64,000 nt of DNA from Ureaplasma urealyticum serovar 8 str. ATCC 27618. GTDB lineage: Bacteria > Bacillota_I > Bacilli_A > Mycoplasmatales > Mycoplasmoidaceae. The notes under the pieces were generated by a model. The model did no database searches, was not told the DNA's origin, and was given only the letters and a program-made list of their open reading frames with translations. The stretch covers positions 488,642-552,641 of the forward strand of contig NZ_AAYN02000002.1 of NCBI RefSeq assembly GCF_000169535.1, in the 5' to 3' direction. A program made the position numbers and the translations under genes. Shown piece by piece: positions 1 to 11,793 of the stretch. Position 1 is the stretch's first letter; each line of letters starts with the position of its first letter.

Positions 1-91
1 TTCTTTTAATATTTTATAACAAATTATAAATTTAAAAGTATTGATATTGTTTATAATTAATCTAAATTAGTTCAATACTAGGAGTTTGATT

Positions 92-697
92 ATGAAATTT
101 AAAAGATTTGATAGCAAAAAATCAATTTTACGTTTTTTACACGTCGATGAAGCAAAGCGTGAAATTAATTTATCATTTAATGATACAACTGATTTTATTT
201 TCTTTTTAAAAGAAATTGCTGAAGATCCTAATATTGCTAAAAAGAATGCTAAAAAAATGACTAATTTATACGTTGAAATTAGTGATAAATTAGGTAATGA
301 TGATAATACTGATTTAAGTGCTTATGAAACAAAATGCAACAACTTAATTGAAGCTTGTGTTATTGATGAAGCTATTTTTTTAATTTATATGGCTAAAAAC
401 ATGATTATTTTTTTAGCTCATAACAAACTTGATATTTTACAAAAAGATTTTTTTGATAAATTATTGCTAATCGAATCACACTTTAGTTTTGATCAAAACC
501 TTAGTTATTCATATATTAAAAACTCATCAATTGCTTTATTAATTTTTCATTTAAAACAATTTGTTGCTGTTTATGATGAATTCTTAAATGATTTTGAAAA
601 AGTAATTAATGATGTTTTAGAAAATGCCATACCAACAAAAACTAAATTAAACCAACAAATTAACCATCTTCATACTCTAAAACGTCGTCCATCATAA
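92..697 (+). CDS. Conserved hypothetical protein, unrecognised
   Basis: A 201-aa soluble protein, mostly predicted helical, with no signal peptide and no motif I recognise. The start is set at the ATG at 92 because a GGAG at 81-84 sits seven bases upstream; a TTG at 86 is too close to that site. The C-terminus is basic (ends KRRPS). It stands alone, followed by a clear terminator, and converges on the permease genes. No function can be assigned. Confidence 0.75.
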   Translation: MKFKRFDSKKSILRFLHVDEAKREINLSFNDTTDFIFFLKEIAEDPNIAKKNAKKMTNLYVEISDKLGNDDNTDLSAYETKCNNLIEACVIDEAIFLIYMAKNMIIFLAHNKLDILQKDFFDKLLLIESHFSFDQNLSYSYIKNSSIALLIFHLKQFVAVYDEFLNDFEKVINDVLENAIPTKTKLNQQINHLHTLKRRPS

Positions 698-723
698 TTT
701 TATATAATTAAATTTAGATAATT

Positions 724-754
724 AACTTTTGATACTTTTTATCAAAAGTTTTTT
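724..754 (+). terminator. Rho-independent terminator of the first gene
   Basis: Perfect 10-bp stem (AACTTTTGAT / ATCAAAAGTT) with a 7-base loop followed by a T run, 27 bases after the stop codon at 697. Confidence 0.85.
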
Positions 755-765
755 ATTCACAAAAA

Positions 766-793
766 TAAAAACTTCTCCATTACAGAGAAGTTT
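766..793 (-). terminator. Terminator of the permease cluster
   Basis: A 9-bp stem (AAACTTCTC / GAGAAGTTT) lies just after the stop of the minus-strand permease gene. Read on the minus strand it is followed by a T-rich tail. Confidence 0.75.
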
Positions 794-795
794 AA

Positions 796-1842
796 TTATG
801 ATCTTAAAACTTTATAAATGAAATATGGTCCGATTAATAAAGGTAATATTGCCCCAATGTGATGAACATCCATTCCAATCAATGAAATTCCAATTCAGTA
901 CGTAATTAATGTTGATAGCATTCCATATAAACCTGAATTTAATATTCCATATGAAAAACTATTATTACGTTTTCGCATGGCTGCATTTCCAGCCAATAAA
1001 CCAACATAAACAAAATCACCAGATACTGAATAGCTTGCCCCAACCATTATACCTACAAAAACTAAAGCTACAAAAATTTGAAAATTAATTTTTATCCCTA
1101 ATTGTTTAGCAACTTGTTGGTTTGTTGAAATAATATTTAATTTATACGAATTAAATAATAATCACAATAAACCTAAAATTACAAAACTTGATGCAATAAT
1201 TAATGTATTTAAAGGTGCTTTTTGCACGCTTCCAACGATGTGACCAATAACATAATCATTAGCATGATAATTTAATCAACCACGAATACTTTGTGCAATA
1301 GCTACTAAAAAGAAAGTTAAAATTACACCAATTAAAATTAGTTTTTTATAATTAAAATTTTCTTTTTGACGTGATACTATAAAATAAACAATCATCAAGC
1401 AACAACTCATGGACATAAAAATTCATGGTTCTTTTTTTTGTAAAATATTTAATTCATTTGCACTTGTAAAATCAATTGGAATACTTAATGCACATAAAAG
1501 AATTAAATTAATTGTTCCAATTCCCATTATGGACACATCAGCAAATCGATTTCGTGTGATACGCTGTAGTACATAACTACTCACACCCAATGCTGCCCCA
1601 GTAATAATCATTTGCACAACTTCTTGTCATATAATTTTTGCTAATTCACTAAAGTTTAAATCATTAGCTAATGTAACTGAAAAGATGAGAATGATAATTA
1701 TTAATAAAGTAATTAATAAAATCATTGTTGTTAACAAAGGTTTAAAACGATAGGGAACAAAACTTTTCTTATTTAGTTCTAAAAGTTGTTTTTGTCCAAT
1801 AACATTTTGTTTATTTTTAAAGAAATTAAATTTTGTTTTCAT
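796..1842 (-). CDS. FecCD-family ABC transporter permease (second of two)
   Basis: A 348-aa polytopic membrane protein of the BtuC/FecCD family, which forms the channel for iron-siderophore, haem, cobalamin or other metal-chelate import. The N-terminal 40 residues are cytoplasmic and basic, then hydrophobic segments follow to the end. Family-like stretches include GAALGVSSYVLQRITRN near the start and GLLAGNAAMRKR late. It starts 10 bases after the stop of the other permease (1852), so the two are co-transcribed with the lipoprotein upstream. In-frame TGA codons encode Trp. The substrate is not evident, and no ATPase gene is adjacent; a FecE-type ATPase sits at 39304. Confidence 0.88.
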
Positions 1843-1851
1843 AATTTATTT

Positions 1852-2871
1852 TTATTCAACATTCTTACGATATTGTTTTGAAACAAAAATGTATGCAAAA
1901 ACTGGTAAAGCAGCAATCGCTGAAAAGAAGTTAATATCAAATTGATTATAAACACTAATTAATCATCGTGATGATGTTAGTAATAATAAAGAAATCATAA
2001 ATGATAATAACAATTGTTGAAAACTGTTACCTTTAGGGTTCAAAATACGAGCTACATGGGGCGCAATCATCCCCAATAATGTTAAAACACCAACTAAAAT
2101 AATGCTTGACACTGTTGAAACAATTGCAAAGAAAGCAGTTAATCAAAATACTAAATCAACTTTAATGCCTAATGATTTTGCTAATAAGTAATCTTTGGAA
2201 ATAATTGTATAATACGGAGCCATAAATAAATTAGCTAAACCAGAAATAATAATTAATGGACCCCCAACATATAAATGTTGTCATTGAAAATTAATTGGTG
2301 GTTCAACAAAACCAGTAATTTTAATATGAATATCTTTAGCAAAATCTTCTAATAAAACATTGATACCAGTAATAATTCCACCAATCGCAAAACCAACTAA
2401 AATTGGTTTAAAACTTGCTTCTAATGCATTTCCTTTAACTAAAAAGAAATTAATAACAATTAAACATGATGCAAAAACGATTCCAATAATAAAAGGCAAA
2501 TATAACACATGATTAATTGCAAGTTTACTAATTGCTAATCCCAAAATAGCTGCTGGTAAATAACCTAGTGTTGTTGGTGAAGCCAGTGGATTTCGTGAAA
2601 CGACTTGCATACTATATCCACTAAATGATAGTGCTAAAGCAGATAAAAAAATAGCAATTGGTGTTCCAATAAATTTACGAGTATATGAACTGCTTCCTTC
2701 ACTTATTTCTTCGCCAATAGTTTTAAAATCCATTAATTCACGTCCATCAAAAAGGCAATAGCATATTAATACACAAATACTTAGAATAGTTAATAATGCT
2801 ATTGCGACTTTTCTTAAACATGTTTTTCAATCTAGTTTAGTTTTAAAACTTAAAGATTTGTTTTTAAACAT
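1852..2871 (-). CDS. FecCD-family ABC transporter permease (first of two)
   Basis: A 339-aa integral membrane protein. The family signature SRNPLASPTTLGY (compare RNPLADPxxLG in FecCD/BtuC proteins) lies near residue 90, and the late GMIAPHVAR stretch matches the conserved cytoplasmic loop that contacts the ATPase. It starts 15 bases after the stop of the substrate-binding lipoprotein (2887-4335) and is followed by a second permease, giving a binding protein-permease-permease operon. It probably forms a heterodimer with the 796-1842 product. Iron or another chelated metal is the likely cargo by family; the sequence does not say which. Confidence 0.9.
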
Positions 2872-2886
2872 GAATATTTATTTTGT

Positions 2887-4335
2887 TTATTTTTTAGTTG
2901 TTGGATCAACTCAATTTAAAACTTGTTTACCATTAACTGAATGTAATTTATTTGTTTCACGATCATAAAATTTAAAATCAGTTTGTGAACGAGAACGATT
3001 TGTATCACCACGTTCTGTTTCTACACGTTTTAAGATTTCTTTGCCCTCACCTATACTTTCTTTAAAGCTTCTATTGATATGTGAATTATTACCTGCTAGA
3101 GCATATAATTTCATGCCAGCAAGATTTTGAGTTTTGCCACTAAATTCTTCGAATTTTGTTTTTGTATCATCAACTAAATCAACTAAAAAACCAGGTACTT
3201 TAGGATATGTTTTACCTTGTTTGTTTGTAAATGAAGAATAATCTGGTTGAATTCCTAAAGCAACACAATGATCTCATAAGTTATAGAAGAAAATACCGAA
3301 ATTTTGATATTTTTCATCTTTATTATTTTTTGGACGAATGTGTTTTAGTGTTTGTTTTGTTGGTAGAGTTCAATCAAGTTTAACAGTTGCTAATTCGCTA
3401 TCACTTACTCCTAATTTTTTGGCAAATGATTGTATTAAACGCACTGTTCCAATTGGCCCTCAAATTGAACTATATTCAATTTGGAAATCAACTGGAATAA
3501 TTTTGTCATTATTAACTGTTGATTTAAAGAAGCTTTCAAATTGTGACTTTGTAGTTTCACCAGCAAGTTTATTTGAATCATAGTTGTAGAAAACATAATC
3601 AGCTGTTCTATAAAAAGCTTCTTGCATTGACAACATTCAATCAAAATCATTTTTTGATGCATTATTTTGAGCTGCACCAATTCCATGTCAGTTATCAAAG
3701 TATTTATCAGCTTTATGATTTTTTGGTTTTGGGAAACGTAAACCTAATCCTGGAACATTAGCATCATCTGGTTGAGAATATAATAAAGGGAATAAATCTT
3801 GTTGTTGGAAATAGTATAAATCTAATTTAGACTTATCTGAACTATCAAATTCTTGAGTTGATTCTGCTCATAAAACAGTTGTGTTATTATCTCTTAATTT
3901 TTTAATAGTTGGTAAATTAGCAACTTTTCTAACATATTCACGAACTTTAGCGTTAATATCTTTTGCATATTCTAAAAAGCTTGATTTTCCACTATTTTTT
4001 AAAGGTTCGTGTGATGTAATTTCATAACCTGCTTCATCTAATGATTTTGCAAACATTTCAAATGCTTTATATGGATCTGTTAGCGTATTAAAGAATTGGC
4101 TATTTTCATTACTTTCACTTAATTCATATTTTTCACTAACTTCAATAGCGCTTTGCTTTTGAGTGCTTTTTGTAATTAGTTTATTAATTGTTGTTTTGCC
4201 CTCTTTTTTAATATCATTATTATCATTATTTGTTTTACTACATGCTGTAGCAACTGCAATTGTTGAAACGAAAATTGTTGAAACGCCCATAAATAAAGCG
4301 ATCAACGACTTTTTGTTTAATTTTTTCTTAAACAT
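2887..4335 (-). CDS. Lipoprotein, presumed substrate-binding subunit of the FecCD-type importer
   Basis: A 482-aa lipoprotein with a positively charged start (MFKKKLNKKS), a hydrophobic segment and a lipobox ending in Cys32 (VATAC), so it should be anchored on the outer face of the membrane. Position directly upstream of two FecCD permeases, with 15-base spacing, is the main evidence that it is the FecB/FhuD-like binding protein. The mature part is long for the family and I do not see a decisive binding motif. Trp residues encoded by TGA interrupt it in the standard code. GAGG lies upstream of the ATG. Confidence 0.75.
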
Positions 4336-4457
4336 ATTTTATTAACCTCATAAAGATTTTTATTAAAATTTACTAAAAAATGGGTGTTCTATTTTTTATA
4401 CAAAACACACAAAAGTAATTGTAATATCAAAAATCAATATGTTATGTTTTTATATAC

Positions 4458-5612
<1,155 letters not shown>

Positions 5613-5630
5613 TCACCATTTTTTAACTAT

Positions 5631-5646
5631 TATAATATTATATAAT
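5631..5646 (+). promoter_or_regulatory. Candidate -10 elements between mnmA and the secreted protein gene
   Basis: Two TATAAT hexamers (5631-5636 and 5641-5646) lie in the 113-base divergent gap. They fit a promoter for the gene at 5714. No convincing -35 box was seen, as is common in mollicutes. Confidence 0.4.
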
Positions 5647-5713
5647 TTTTAGATAGTGAATTCTTGAAGTAAGAATTTATTTATTAAAACATTAATTTAA
5701 GGGGTTATATTAA

Positions 5714-6610
5714 ATGAAAAAAGCAATTTTAATTTCTATTGCATCTTTAGTTGGAGTTAGTGCAATTGTTGCAACTAGTACTTTTTTATCATTATCAGCT
5801 AAAACAGATGTTTATGCAAAATCAATCCAAGCAAGTAGTGTTAATCAAAGTTTAAATTACACTAATTTGTCAAATGCTAATGTAGGAATTAAAGAAATGC
5901 TTTTAGGTACTAAAAAAATTAATAATGGAAATTATGTTTTATACATTGGTACACAATCAAATCTTGACAATTTAGATTTTGTTTATAGCAATCAAGCAAA
6001 TCATATTAATTCAGTTAATGATTTACAATACAATGATAATCTTAATTTTAATGGATCATTATCAAAAACAATCAATAATGTTAAAAATTATGCTGACAAA
6101 GATATTTATGAACATGTTCCACAATTTTATAGTTTTATTGATTTAATAAATAGTGATGTTTTTAAACAAAAACAAGAATATGAAAATTTAATTAAACAAA
6201 ACAAATCAAGCACTATTAAAGAGGATCAAAATTGAGCTAATAATGCTCCAGCTGAATACTCTTTTGATGTTAACAAAAAATATAAAGATAAAAATGGCAA
6301 AGAAGTTTATTTCCGTAATGATGCTCAAGCTATTAAATTTCGTGAAATTTTAAATTTCTTAAAAACTTATTTATCAAAAGAAAAATTAGTTGAACTAAGT
6401 GCAACAAAAACTCCTGGAATTGTCTTATTTTATTCACAAGATAACCTTAGCAAAGGTCCACGAGTTTATGCTAGTTCTAAAACATATGATCAATCAAAAA
6501 ATGAACGCAAAGAATCATATCCATCAGGTAATAATGTATATAATTCTGCACAACCTGAATTTGGCGGAGATTTAAACGCTGCGATTTATAGCATTTATGG
6601 TAAAAAATAA
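5714..6610 (+). CDS. Secreted or membrane-anchored protein, unrecognised
   Basis: A 298-aa protein with an N-terminal signal-like segment (MKKAILISIASLVGVS and on to about residue 28) that lacks a lipobox cysteine, so it is either cleaved and secreted or held by an uncleaved anchor. The mature region is polar, rich in Asn, Lys and Tyr. The start has GGGG (5700-5704) about nine bases upstream. One TGA (Trp) interrupts it in the standard code. I recognise no domain. It has its own strong terminator, so it is probably expressed as a single gene. Confidence 0.8.
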
Positions 6611-6622
6611 TTAAAAAACTAG

Positions 6623-6680
6623 AAAATAAAAACAAGGCTTAACGTTTCTTTGTAAAAATGTTAGACTTGTTTTTATTTTT
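6623..6680. terminator. Bidirectional terminator
   Basis: Long hairpin with outer arms AAAATAAAAACAAG (6623-6636) and CTTGTTTTTATTTT (6666-6679), plus a partly paired inner GCTTAAC / TGTTAGA stem. A-rich on one side and T-rich on the other, so it can end transcripts from both directions. Confidence 0.8.
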
Positions 6681-6693
6681 ATACTTGACTTTC

Positions 6694-6711
6694 TATATAT
6701 ATATATATATA
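6694..6711. repeat. Dinucleotide repeat (TA)9
   Basis: Uninterrupted (TA)9 in the intergenic stretch between two converging genes, downstream of the terminator at 6623-6680. It is not in front of any gene I can support. Confidence 0.9.
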
Positions 6712-6785
6712 ATGTACTTGTATAAAAAATAAAATGATTGAAATTGTTAATGTTTGAATCAATTTATAACAGTATAAACAAATAA

Positions 6786-6802
6786 ACTAGTTACGTGCTA
6801 GT
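6786..6802 (-). terminator. Short inverted repeat after the transposase remnant
   Basis: ACTAG / CTAGT arms with a 7-base loop, flanked by partly complementary AAACAA and TTGTTT. It lies just past the stop of the minus-strand gene ending at 6809 and could be a weak terminator. Confidence 0.4.
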
Positions 6803-6808
6803 CTTGTT

Positions 6809-7606
6809 TTATTTCAAAATACGTTTGTTAATAAAAATAAAACGAGCACGTTCAAAATCGTTTGAACTATGATTTTTTAGCGACATTAATAATTCATCAT
6901 CATTTTTAAATAAGATTTTATAACTAATCACTTGGGGATGATGCATAGCAATTTTTGCAATAATGTCATTCCATCATTTGTTTTGTAAATTATTAATAAC
7001 TCAAAAACCTAAAATAGTAAGCTGTTTATCTAAGCTTTTGGTAATTACAATTGTTAAATATTTATTAGTTGATAAACTAAACCCATCAATAAAGATTTGA
7101 TCAACATCAATATTATTTAATTCTTGCTTTTTATTTTTTAAATAATCATAAACTTTTAAAGCAATTTCATTGCGTAATTTATCAATGGTTTTATCGTTAT
7201 AAATATCATAAAAGTCTTCTAGAATCTTTTCGTATTCGTTTAGTTGTAAATTATTAATACCTAATGATAATAAACGATATTCAAAGCGTGAAATATCTAC
7301 TTGGTATTTAGAAATGATTTTTGATTCAAAAGCACCATTTCGATCACGTGGAATATTAACTAAAATTTTTAAATCATTCATATGTAATTGTTTTTTAGAA
7401 AAACCATTACGATAATTTCGAGAACTATTACTTAAATAACGTTCAAATCGTTCGTAGTTTAAATGATATTTCATTTCAATTGTTAAAATATATTCTAAGA
7501 AAGTTCTTGTGAAGTTACTAATATAATCATCAAGGATAGGTTTGTATAAATATTCGTATTTTTTAATTAACTTTTCTAGAATTGTAAAAATATTTTTTTT
7601 GTCCAT
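6809..7606 (-). pseudogene. Truncated IS256/mutator-type transposase
   Basis: An intact 265-aa frame that resembles the N-terminal two thirds of IS256-family transposases: RNYRNGFSKKQL, then VNIPRDRNGAFESKII, then the first catalytic-domain block IDGFSLSTNKYLTIVITK and ILGFWV. Family members are usually about 390-400 aa. The C-terminal half with the DG...Gl..a and C..H..RN blocks and the last acidic residue is missing, and the tail instead ends in unrelated basic sequence. It is therefore unlikely to transpose. The start is the ATG at 7606 because GGAG lies six bases upstream; an in-frame ATG at 7618 overlaps that site. No terminal inverted repeats were found. Confidence 0.7.
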
Positions 7607-7640
7607 GAAAAACTCCATTGCAAAATAACAATGTTTAAAA

Positions 7641-7659
7641 TTAATTAATTAATTAATTA
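7641..7659. repeat. Tetranucleotide repeat (TTAA)n
   Basis: About five tandem TTAA units immediately upstream of the transposase remnant and downstream of plsY. It is short and its role is unclear. Confidence 0.8.
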
Positions 7660-7692
7660 TTAAATTGTTTAGCGAATTACTTGTTAATGTTG

Positions 7693-8451
7693 CTAAATAT
7701 TATTTTTTGGTTTTGGTTGAAATAAAAATGTTTTGCGTTCTTGCTTTGTAGCAATACTCAAAATATTTGTTTTGTGGCGATATATTAATATGCTTGCACT
7801 AATTAACAAGAATAATCAAACATACCATGTGCCTTTTATAACATGATTTAAATCAAATAAATATTCGACAAAATGTTCATTGTAGTATGGAATGTAATTG
7901 ATTCCAGGAATTAAAACTAAAAAACAAGTTATGGTTGCTGTAATCATAGCAGATAATGACATATATTTAGTGATTAATAAAATAATTAATAACGTTATAA
8001 TTCCAATTACTGCAACAATTGGGTCAATTGTAATCAAAAAACCACCATAAGATGCAACACCTTTGCCTCCTTGAAATTTAAAGAAAATTGGGTAACAATG
8101 ACCAATAATAGTAAATATACCTCCAAAATAAACTAAAATCGCTTGATTAAAACCATTACTTAAAACAAATGGTGCGTTTAGAGCATATTTGTAAATAATG
8201 TATGTTAAACTAATGGTAATGATTGGTTTAACAATATCTAAAAAGAGTGTTAATATACCTAACTTTTTACCATAAACTCGTGTCATGTTAGTCATACCTG
8301 CGTTTTTAGAAGCAAAATGACGAATATCTTGTTTTTTAAGAAGTAGTGATAAAATGATACTTGCATTTAAACTACCTATTAAATAAGAATATAAAGGAGA
8401 AATGATTAATGTCAGAATATAAGCCATGGCGACACTATAAACTTGATCCAT
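7693..8451 (-). CDS. plsY: Glycerol-3-phosphate acyltransferase PlsY
   Basis: A 252-aa membrane enzyme that transfers the acyl group from acyl-phosphate to glycerol-3-phosphate, the first step of phospholipid synthesis. All three PlsY active-site blocks are visible: GSLNASIILS near residue 26, KNAGMTNMTRVYGKKLG near 50, and GHCYPIFFKFQGGKGVAS near 125. Several hydrophobic segments surround them. The start has AAGGAG five bases upstream of the ATG. The C-terminal tail is basic. One TGA Trp codon near the end (position about 7816) hides the last 40 residues in the standard code. Confidence 0.95.
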
Positions 8452-8620
8452 AAAAACTCCTTTCTTTTTAATTAATTCACATTATAGTTTTAAAGCAAAT
8501 GTTTAAAAAATAAATTTTCCATATTTGCCATATTAAATATAGCACACAACTTCAATTTTAAAAATGGAAAAATAAAAATTAATATAAGCATAAAATTCAA
8601 TTTTGCAATGGTTTTTTGTC

Positions 8621-8626
8621 TATAAT
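8621..8626 (+). promoter_or_regulatory. Candidate -10 box for the membrane protein gene
   Basis: TATAAT 36 bases before the TTG start at 8662. No clear -35 box. The rest of the 210-base gap between plsY and this gene is AT-rich with nothing else I can support. Confidence 0.4.
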
Positions 8627-8661
8627 AATAGTTAAATGATGAAAATAAAGGACGTGATGGC

Positions 8662-9858
8662 TTGATTAATAATAAGAAATTTGTTAATAAAACGTTAGAT
8701 AATGCTAACCAAATACGCATCCAAAATAATTTAAAAACTTATGCACCAAAATTTTTAAATTTAATTATTTTGAACAATTTATTTTTGTTAATTATGATTG
8801 TTAGTTTGTGTATTTTCTTTTCAGATCCACGCTTTTTGTATCGAAATGATGTTATTTCAAACCAGTATCGACAATTTATATTTACATATCAACAAACATC
8901 AATTGCAATCACTTTATATACTTTAGCATGATATATCATGGTTAATTTCTTCTTTTTTGGTTACATATTAGAGTATGTTAAGTTAAATAAGTTAGAAACA
9001 TTTAATTTTGCAGTTGCTTCAATTTTATTTAATCCTTACGCTTATGTGATTATTGCTAAAAATTGAACATCATGAACTTATTATTGACAACGTAGCTTGT
9101 ATCACATTTTAAGTGAAAATAATAAAATTGAATTTAATATTAAAGATTCAAGATCAATTTTTGCTTTAATTTTTTTGATTATCGCAATTCCTTTTATTGT
9201 TTTTTCATCAATTGATTATGTACCTAAAAATCCAGGGCGTTTAATTATTTTTGATAAAAATAGTATGGGGACTGAAATCATTTACACAAATAATATTTGA
9301 TTCCACAATATGCACTATTTTACTTCACAAGGTAATTGAATGTGCATTGGAATGGCATTTTTGTATTTTATTAATCCTAAAGCACGTTTTGTTAAAAACA
9401 ATCGAGTTCTATTAATTGTTTTATCTTATATTCTAATTGTTAGTTCTATTTGATTATTTGTTTTATTTCCTGTGTTTTCACAACGATCAACTTGAGTTTG
9501 ATTTAATAATATGGTTGGTTTTTATAACCATTTAGTTACACCAGTTACTTTTACAATTTTTGCTTACTATTGCATTGTTAAAAATAAATATGTAATCCAT
9601 TTAAAGTATTTTTATGCTTGAAAAGGTTTCATGTTCTATGTTGTAATTTATGCGATATATGCAATGTTTTTACCACTTTTAGCTAATGTTACTGTTTATG
9701 GAGCAATTACAAATATTTGACCAAGTGCTAATGGTAATCCTATTTTTACAACAATGTTATTTGCGCTCATTGGTTATGAAATTCTAATTTTTACTATTAA
9801 TTGAATGATTTTAAAATTTATAAACAAGCGTAAGAAAGCCAAAATTTTAATTAATTAA
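8662..9858 (+). CDS. Polytopic membrane protein, possibly DUF1600-like
   Basis: A 398-aa integral membrane protein with about eight hydrophobic segments and many Trp residues encoded by TGA. The start is a TTG at 8662: AAGGA at 8648-8652 is placed for it, and the only ATG nearby (8657) opens a short wrong frame. Mollicutes carry a lineage-specific family of this kind (DUF1600), but that assignment is from general resemblance only. No transport motif or catalytic residue is evident. It converges on grpE. Confidence 0.75.
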
Positions 9859-9905
9859 ATGTAATTAATTATCTTCAATTAATAATTTTTTAACACACAA
9901 GCAAT

Positions 9906-9941
9906 AAAAAAGTGATAGGTGTTAACCACTTATCACTTTTA
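9906..9941 (-). terminator. Terminator of dnaJ-grpE
   Basis: Stem AAAAGTGATA...GTG / CAC...TATCACTTTT between the grpE stop (9943) and the converging membrane protein gene. On the minus strand it is followed by a run of T. Confidence 0.85.
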
Positions 9942-9942
9942 A

Positions 9943-10599
9943 TTATTTAGCAACTTTAACAACTGCGAATTTAATGACTTTATCATTATATTTAAAACCA
10001 TCACTTATGACTTCAGTAACATGCATTGAAGGTTTATTAGTATTTTGAACAACTTCAAAAACTTCCATTGTATCATCATTTAACATGTCATTAATTTGGG
10101 GTGATATTTTTGTGATTTTTAAATTTTCTAAACCATCAATCATGTTTTGAGAGAACATTTTAAAACCTTCGATAAAAGCTTGAATTTTAGGATCATCATA
10201 GTTTTGGTTAACAATCTTTGTAAAATGATTAATTGCATCTAATAATGGTTCCATTTTAAATTTAAAGATTTTAAAAACAGCATCATTTACTTTTGTTTCA
10301 TGACGAGCTTCAAGTTCATTAACTTTTTGCTCTAAAATTTCTTGAGCTTGTTTTGTTTTAGTTTCTAATTGTTTAACAAAATCTTGATTTAATTGATTAA
10401 TTTGTATTTCTAATTGTTGATTTTTGTTTATTAATAATTCATTAACGTTTTGTAATTCCTTATTCTTTTTTAGTTCATGTTCATACAATTCTTTGTATTT
10501 AAATTCTTGTTTAGCATGATTTTTAGTTTCTTTTTTATCAACTTGGTCATGAAGTTTGCCTTCATTTTGGTGTTTGATATTTTCATTATTTTTACTCAT
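9943..10599 (-). CDS. grpE: Nucleotide exchange factor GrpE
   Basis: A 218-aa protein that releases ADP from DnaK. Residues 1-100 are highly charged and heptad-like (long Lys/Glu/Gln coiled coil), followed by the four-helix and beta-wing regions (FKFKMEPLLDAINHF, then MEVFEVVQ...VTEVISDGFKYNDKVIKFAVVKV at the end). Its ATG overlaps the last base of the dnaJ stop codon (TAATG), and AGAGG inside the dnaJ end serves as ribosome binding site, so translation is probably coupled. Regulation follows the CIRCE-like operator in front of dnaJ. Confidence 0.93.
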   Translation of the reverse strand: MSKNNENIKHQNEGKLHDQVDKKETKNHAKQEFKYKELYEHELKKNKELQNVNELLINKNQQLEIQINQLNQDFVKQLETKTKQAQEILEQKVNELEARHETKVNDAVFKIFKFKMEPLLDAINHFTKIVNQNYDDPKIQAFIEGFKMFSQNMIDGLENLKITKISPQINDMLNDDTMEVFEVVQNTNKPSMHVTEVISDGFKYNDKVIKFAVVKVAK

Positions 10600-11726
10600 T
10601 ATTTATTAACCTCTTTTAATAATTTATTTTTATAATACTCAACACTTTGGTTGGTACGAGCACTAATATTTTTTAAATAAGCAATTTCTTCTTTAGTTAA
10701 TTCAAGTGGTTTTGCATAACGAATTGTTGTGTAAAAATCTCCATTTTTTTTGCTAAAAATATTTGGTTTTTTATTAACAATTCCAGCGCCACTAATTCTA
10801 AATTTTTTACCTTCTGGAGTATTTGGTGGAATTTCAATAGTTTTAATTCCACTTGTTGTTACTACTTCAATTACACCACCAACAATTGCTTTAATAGGAT
10901 CAACATAAGTTTCTGAGTAAATATCTAAACCATCGAATGCAAAATATTTTGATGGTTTAACGCTAATATGTAAATAAAGATCAAATTCTTGGTTATTTAT
11001 GATATTACCTTTTTTACTTACTACTAATTTTTCATTATCTTGTGTACCAGCAGGAATTTCAACTGTTAAATTAACGCGTTCATTAATAACTTTTTTGCCA
11101 TAACATTGTTCGCATTTGCTATTAGCAACTTTTCCAGTTCCCTCACATTCATGACATTCAACTTCTTGTTGAATTGTTCCAAATAATGAATGAACGTTTT
11201 CAATTGTAGTTCCACGACCATGACATTTTGTACAAGTTTTAACATCTTTAGGATCTTTTGCTCCTGTTCCTTGACACTTGTTACATGTGATTTTACGATC
11301 ATAACTAATATTTTTAGAAACACCCTTAATAGCTTCTATAAATTCTAAATGTAAACGTAAATGAATGTCATACGTTTCATATTGGCTTGATGAACTACGT
11401 GAGCTAGCACCATTTTTAAAAAAACTTCCAAAAATGTCGTTGATGTCAAAATCAACACCGCCAAATCCATCACTAAACCCAGAAAAGCCACCAGCTCCAG
11501 CAAACCCTTGCGGTCCATCATGACCAAATTGGTCGTATTGAGCACGTTTTTTAGGATCTGATAACACCTCATAAGCTTCATTAATTTCTTTAAAAACAGT
11601 ATCATCAGCAGATTTGTTTCGATCTGGATGGTGCTCTTTTGCTAATTTACGAAACGCAGTTTTAATTTCTTCAGGGCTTGCTGATTTACTAACACCTAAA
11701 ACTTCATAGTAATCACGTTTTGCCAT
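10599..11726 (-). CDS. dnaJ: Chaperone protein DnaJ
   Basis: A 375-aa type I J-protein, co-chaperone of DnaK. J-domain at 1-70 with HPD at 33-35, a Gly/Phe-rich stretch from about 73 to 103, and a zinc domain from Cys148 with [24 protein letters not shown] and CEQCYGKK; the fourth repeat ends in Lys instead of Gly. Two beta-sandwich substrate-binding domains follow. AAGGAAG lies upstream of the ATG. It forms an operon with grpE in the order dnaJ-grpE; dnaK is not in the window. The promoter (TATAAT at 11771-11776 on the minus strand) has a -35 region overlapped by a CIRCE-like inverted repeat. Confidence 0.97.
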   Translation of the reverse strand: MAKRDYYEVLGVSKSASPEEIKTAFRKLAKEHHPDRNKSADDTVFKEINEAYEVLSDPKKRAQYDQFGHDGPQGFAGAGGFSGFSDGFGGVDFDINDIFGSFFKNGASSRSSSSQYETYDIHLRLHLEFIEAIKGVSKNISYDRKITCNKCQGTGAKDPKDVKTCTKCHGRGTTIENVHSLFGTIQQEVECHECEGTGKVANSKCEQCYGKKVINERVNLTVEIPAGTQDNEKLVVSKKGNIINNQEFDLYLHISVKPSKYFAFDGLDIYSETYVDPIKAIVGGVIEVVTTSGIKTIEIPPNTPEGKKFRISGAGIVNKKPNIFSKKNGDFYTTIRYAKPLELTKEEIAYLKNISARTNQSVEYYKNKLLKEVNK

Positions 11727-11793
11727 ATTTAAACCACTTCCTTTAAAATCTCATATTTACAATAGTATATATTATAACCTAAAATGCTAAAAA

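Noticed and set aside
3338-3761. Plus-strand open frames inside the binding lipoprotein gene
   Set aside because: They are antisense to a well supported lipoprotein gene and lack ribosome binding sites and domain features.
11066-11605. Minus-strand open frames of 85-86 codons inside dnaJ
   Set aside because: They are out-of-frame shadows of dnaJ, which has all family motifs.
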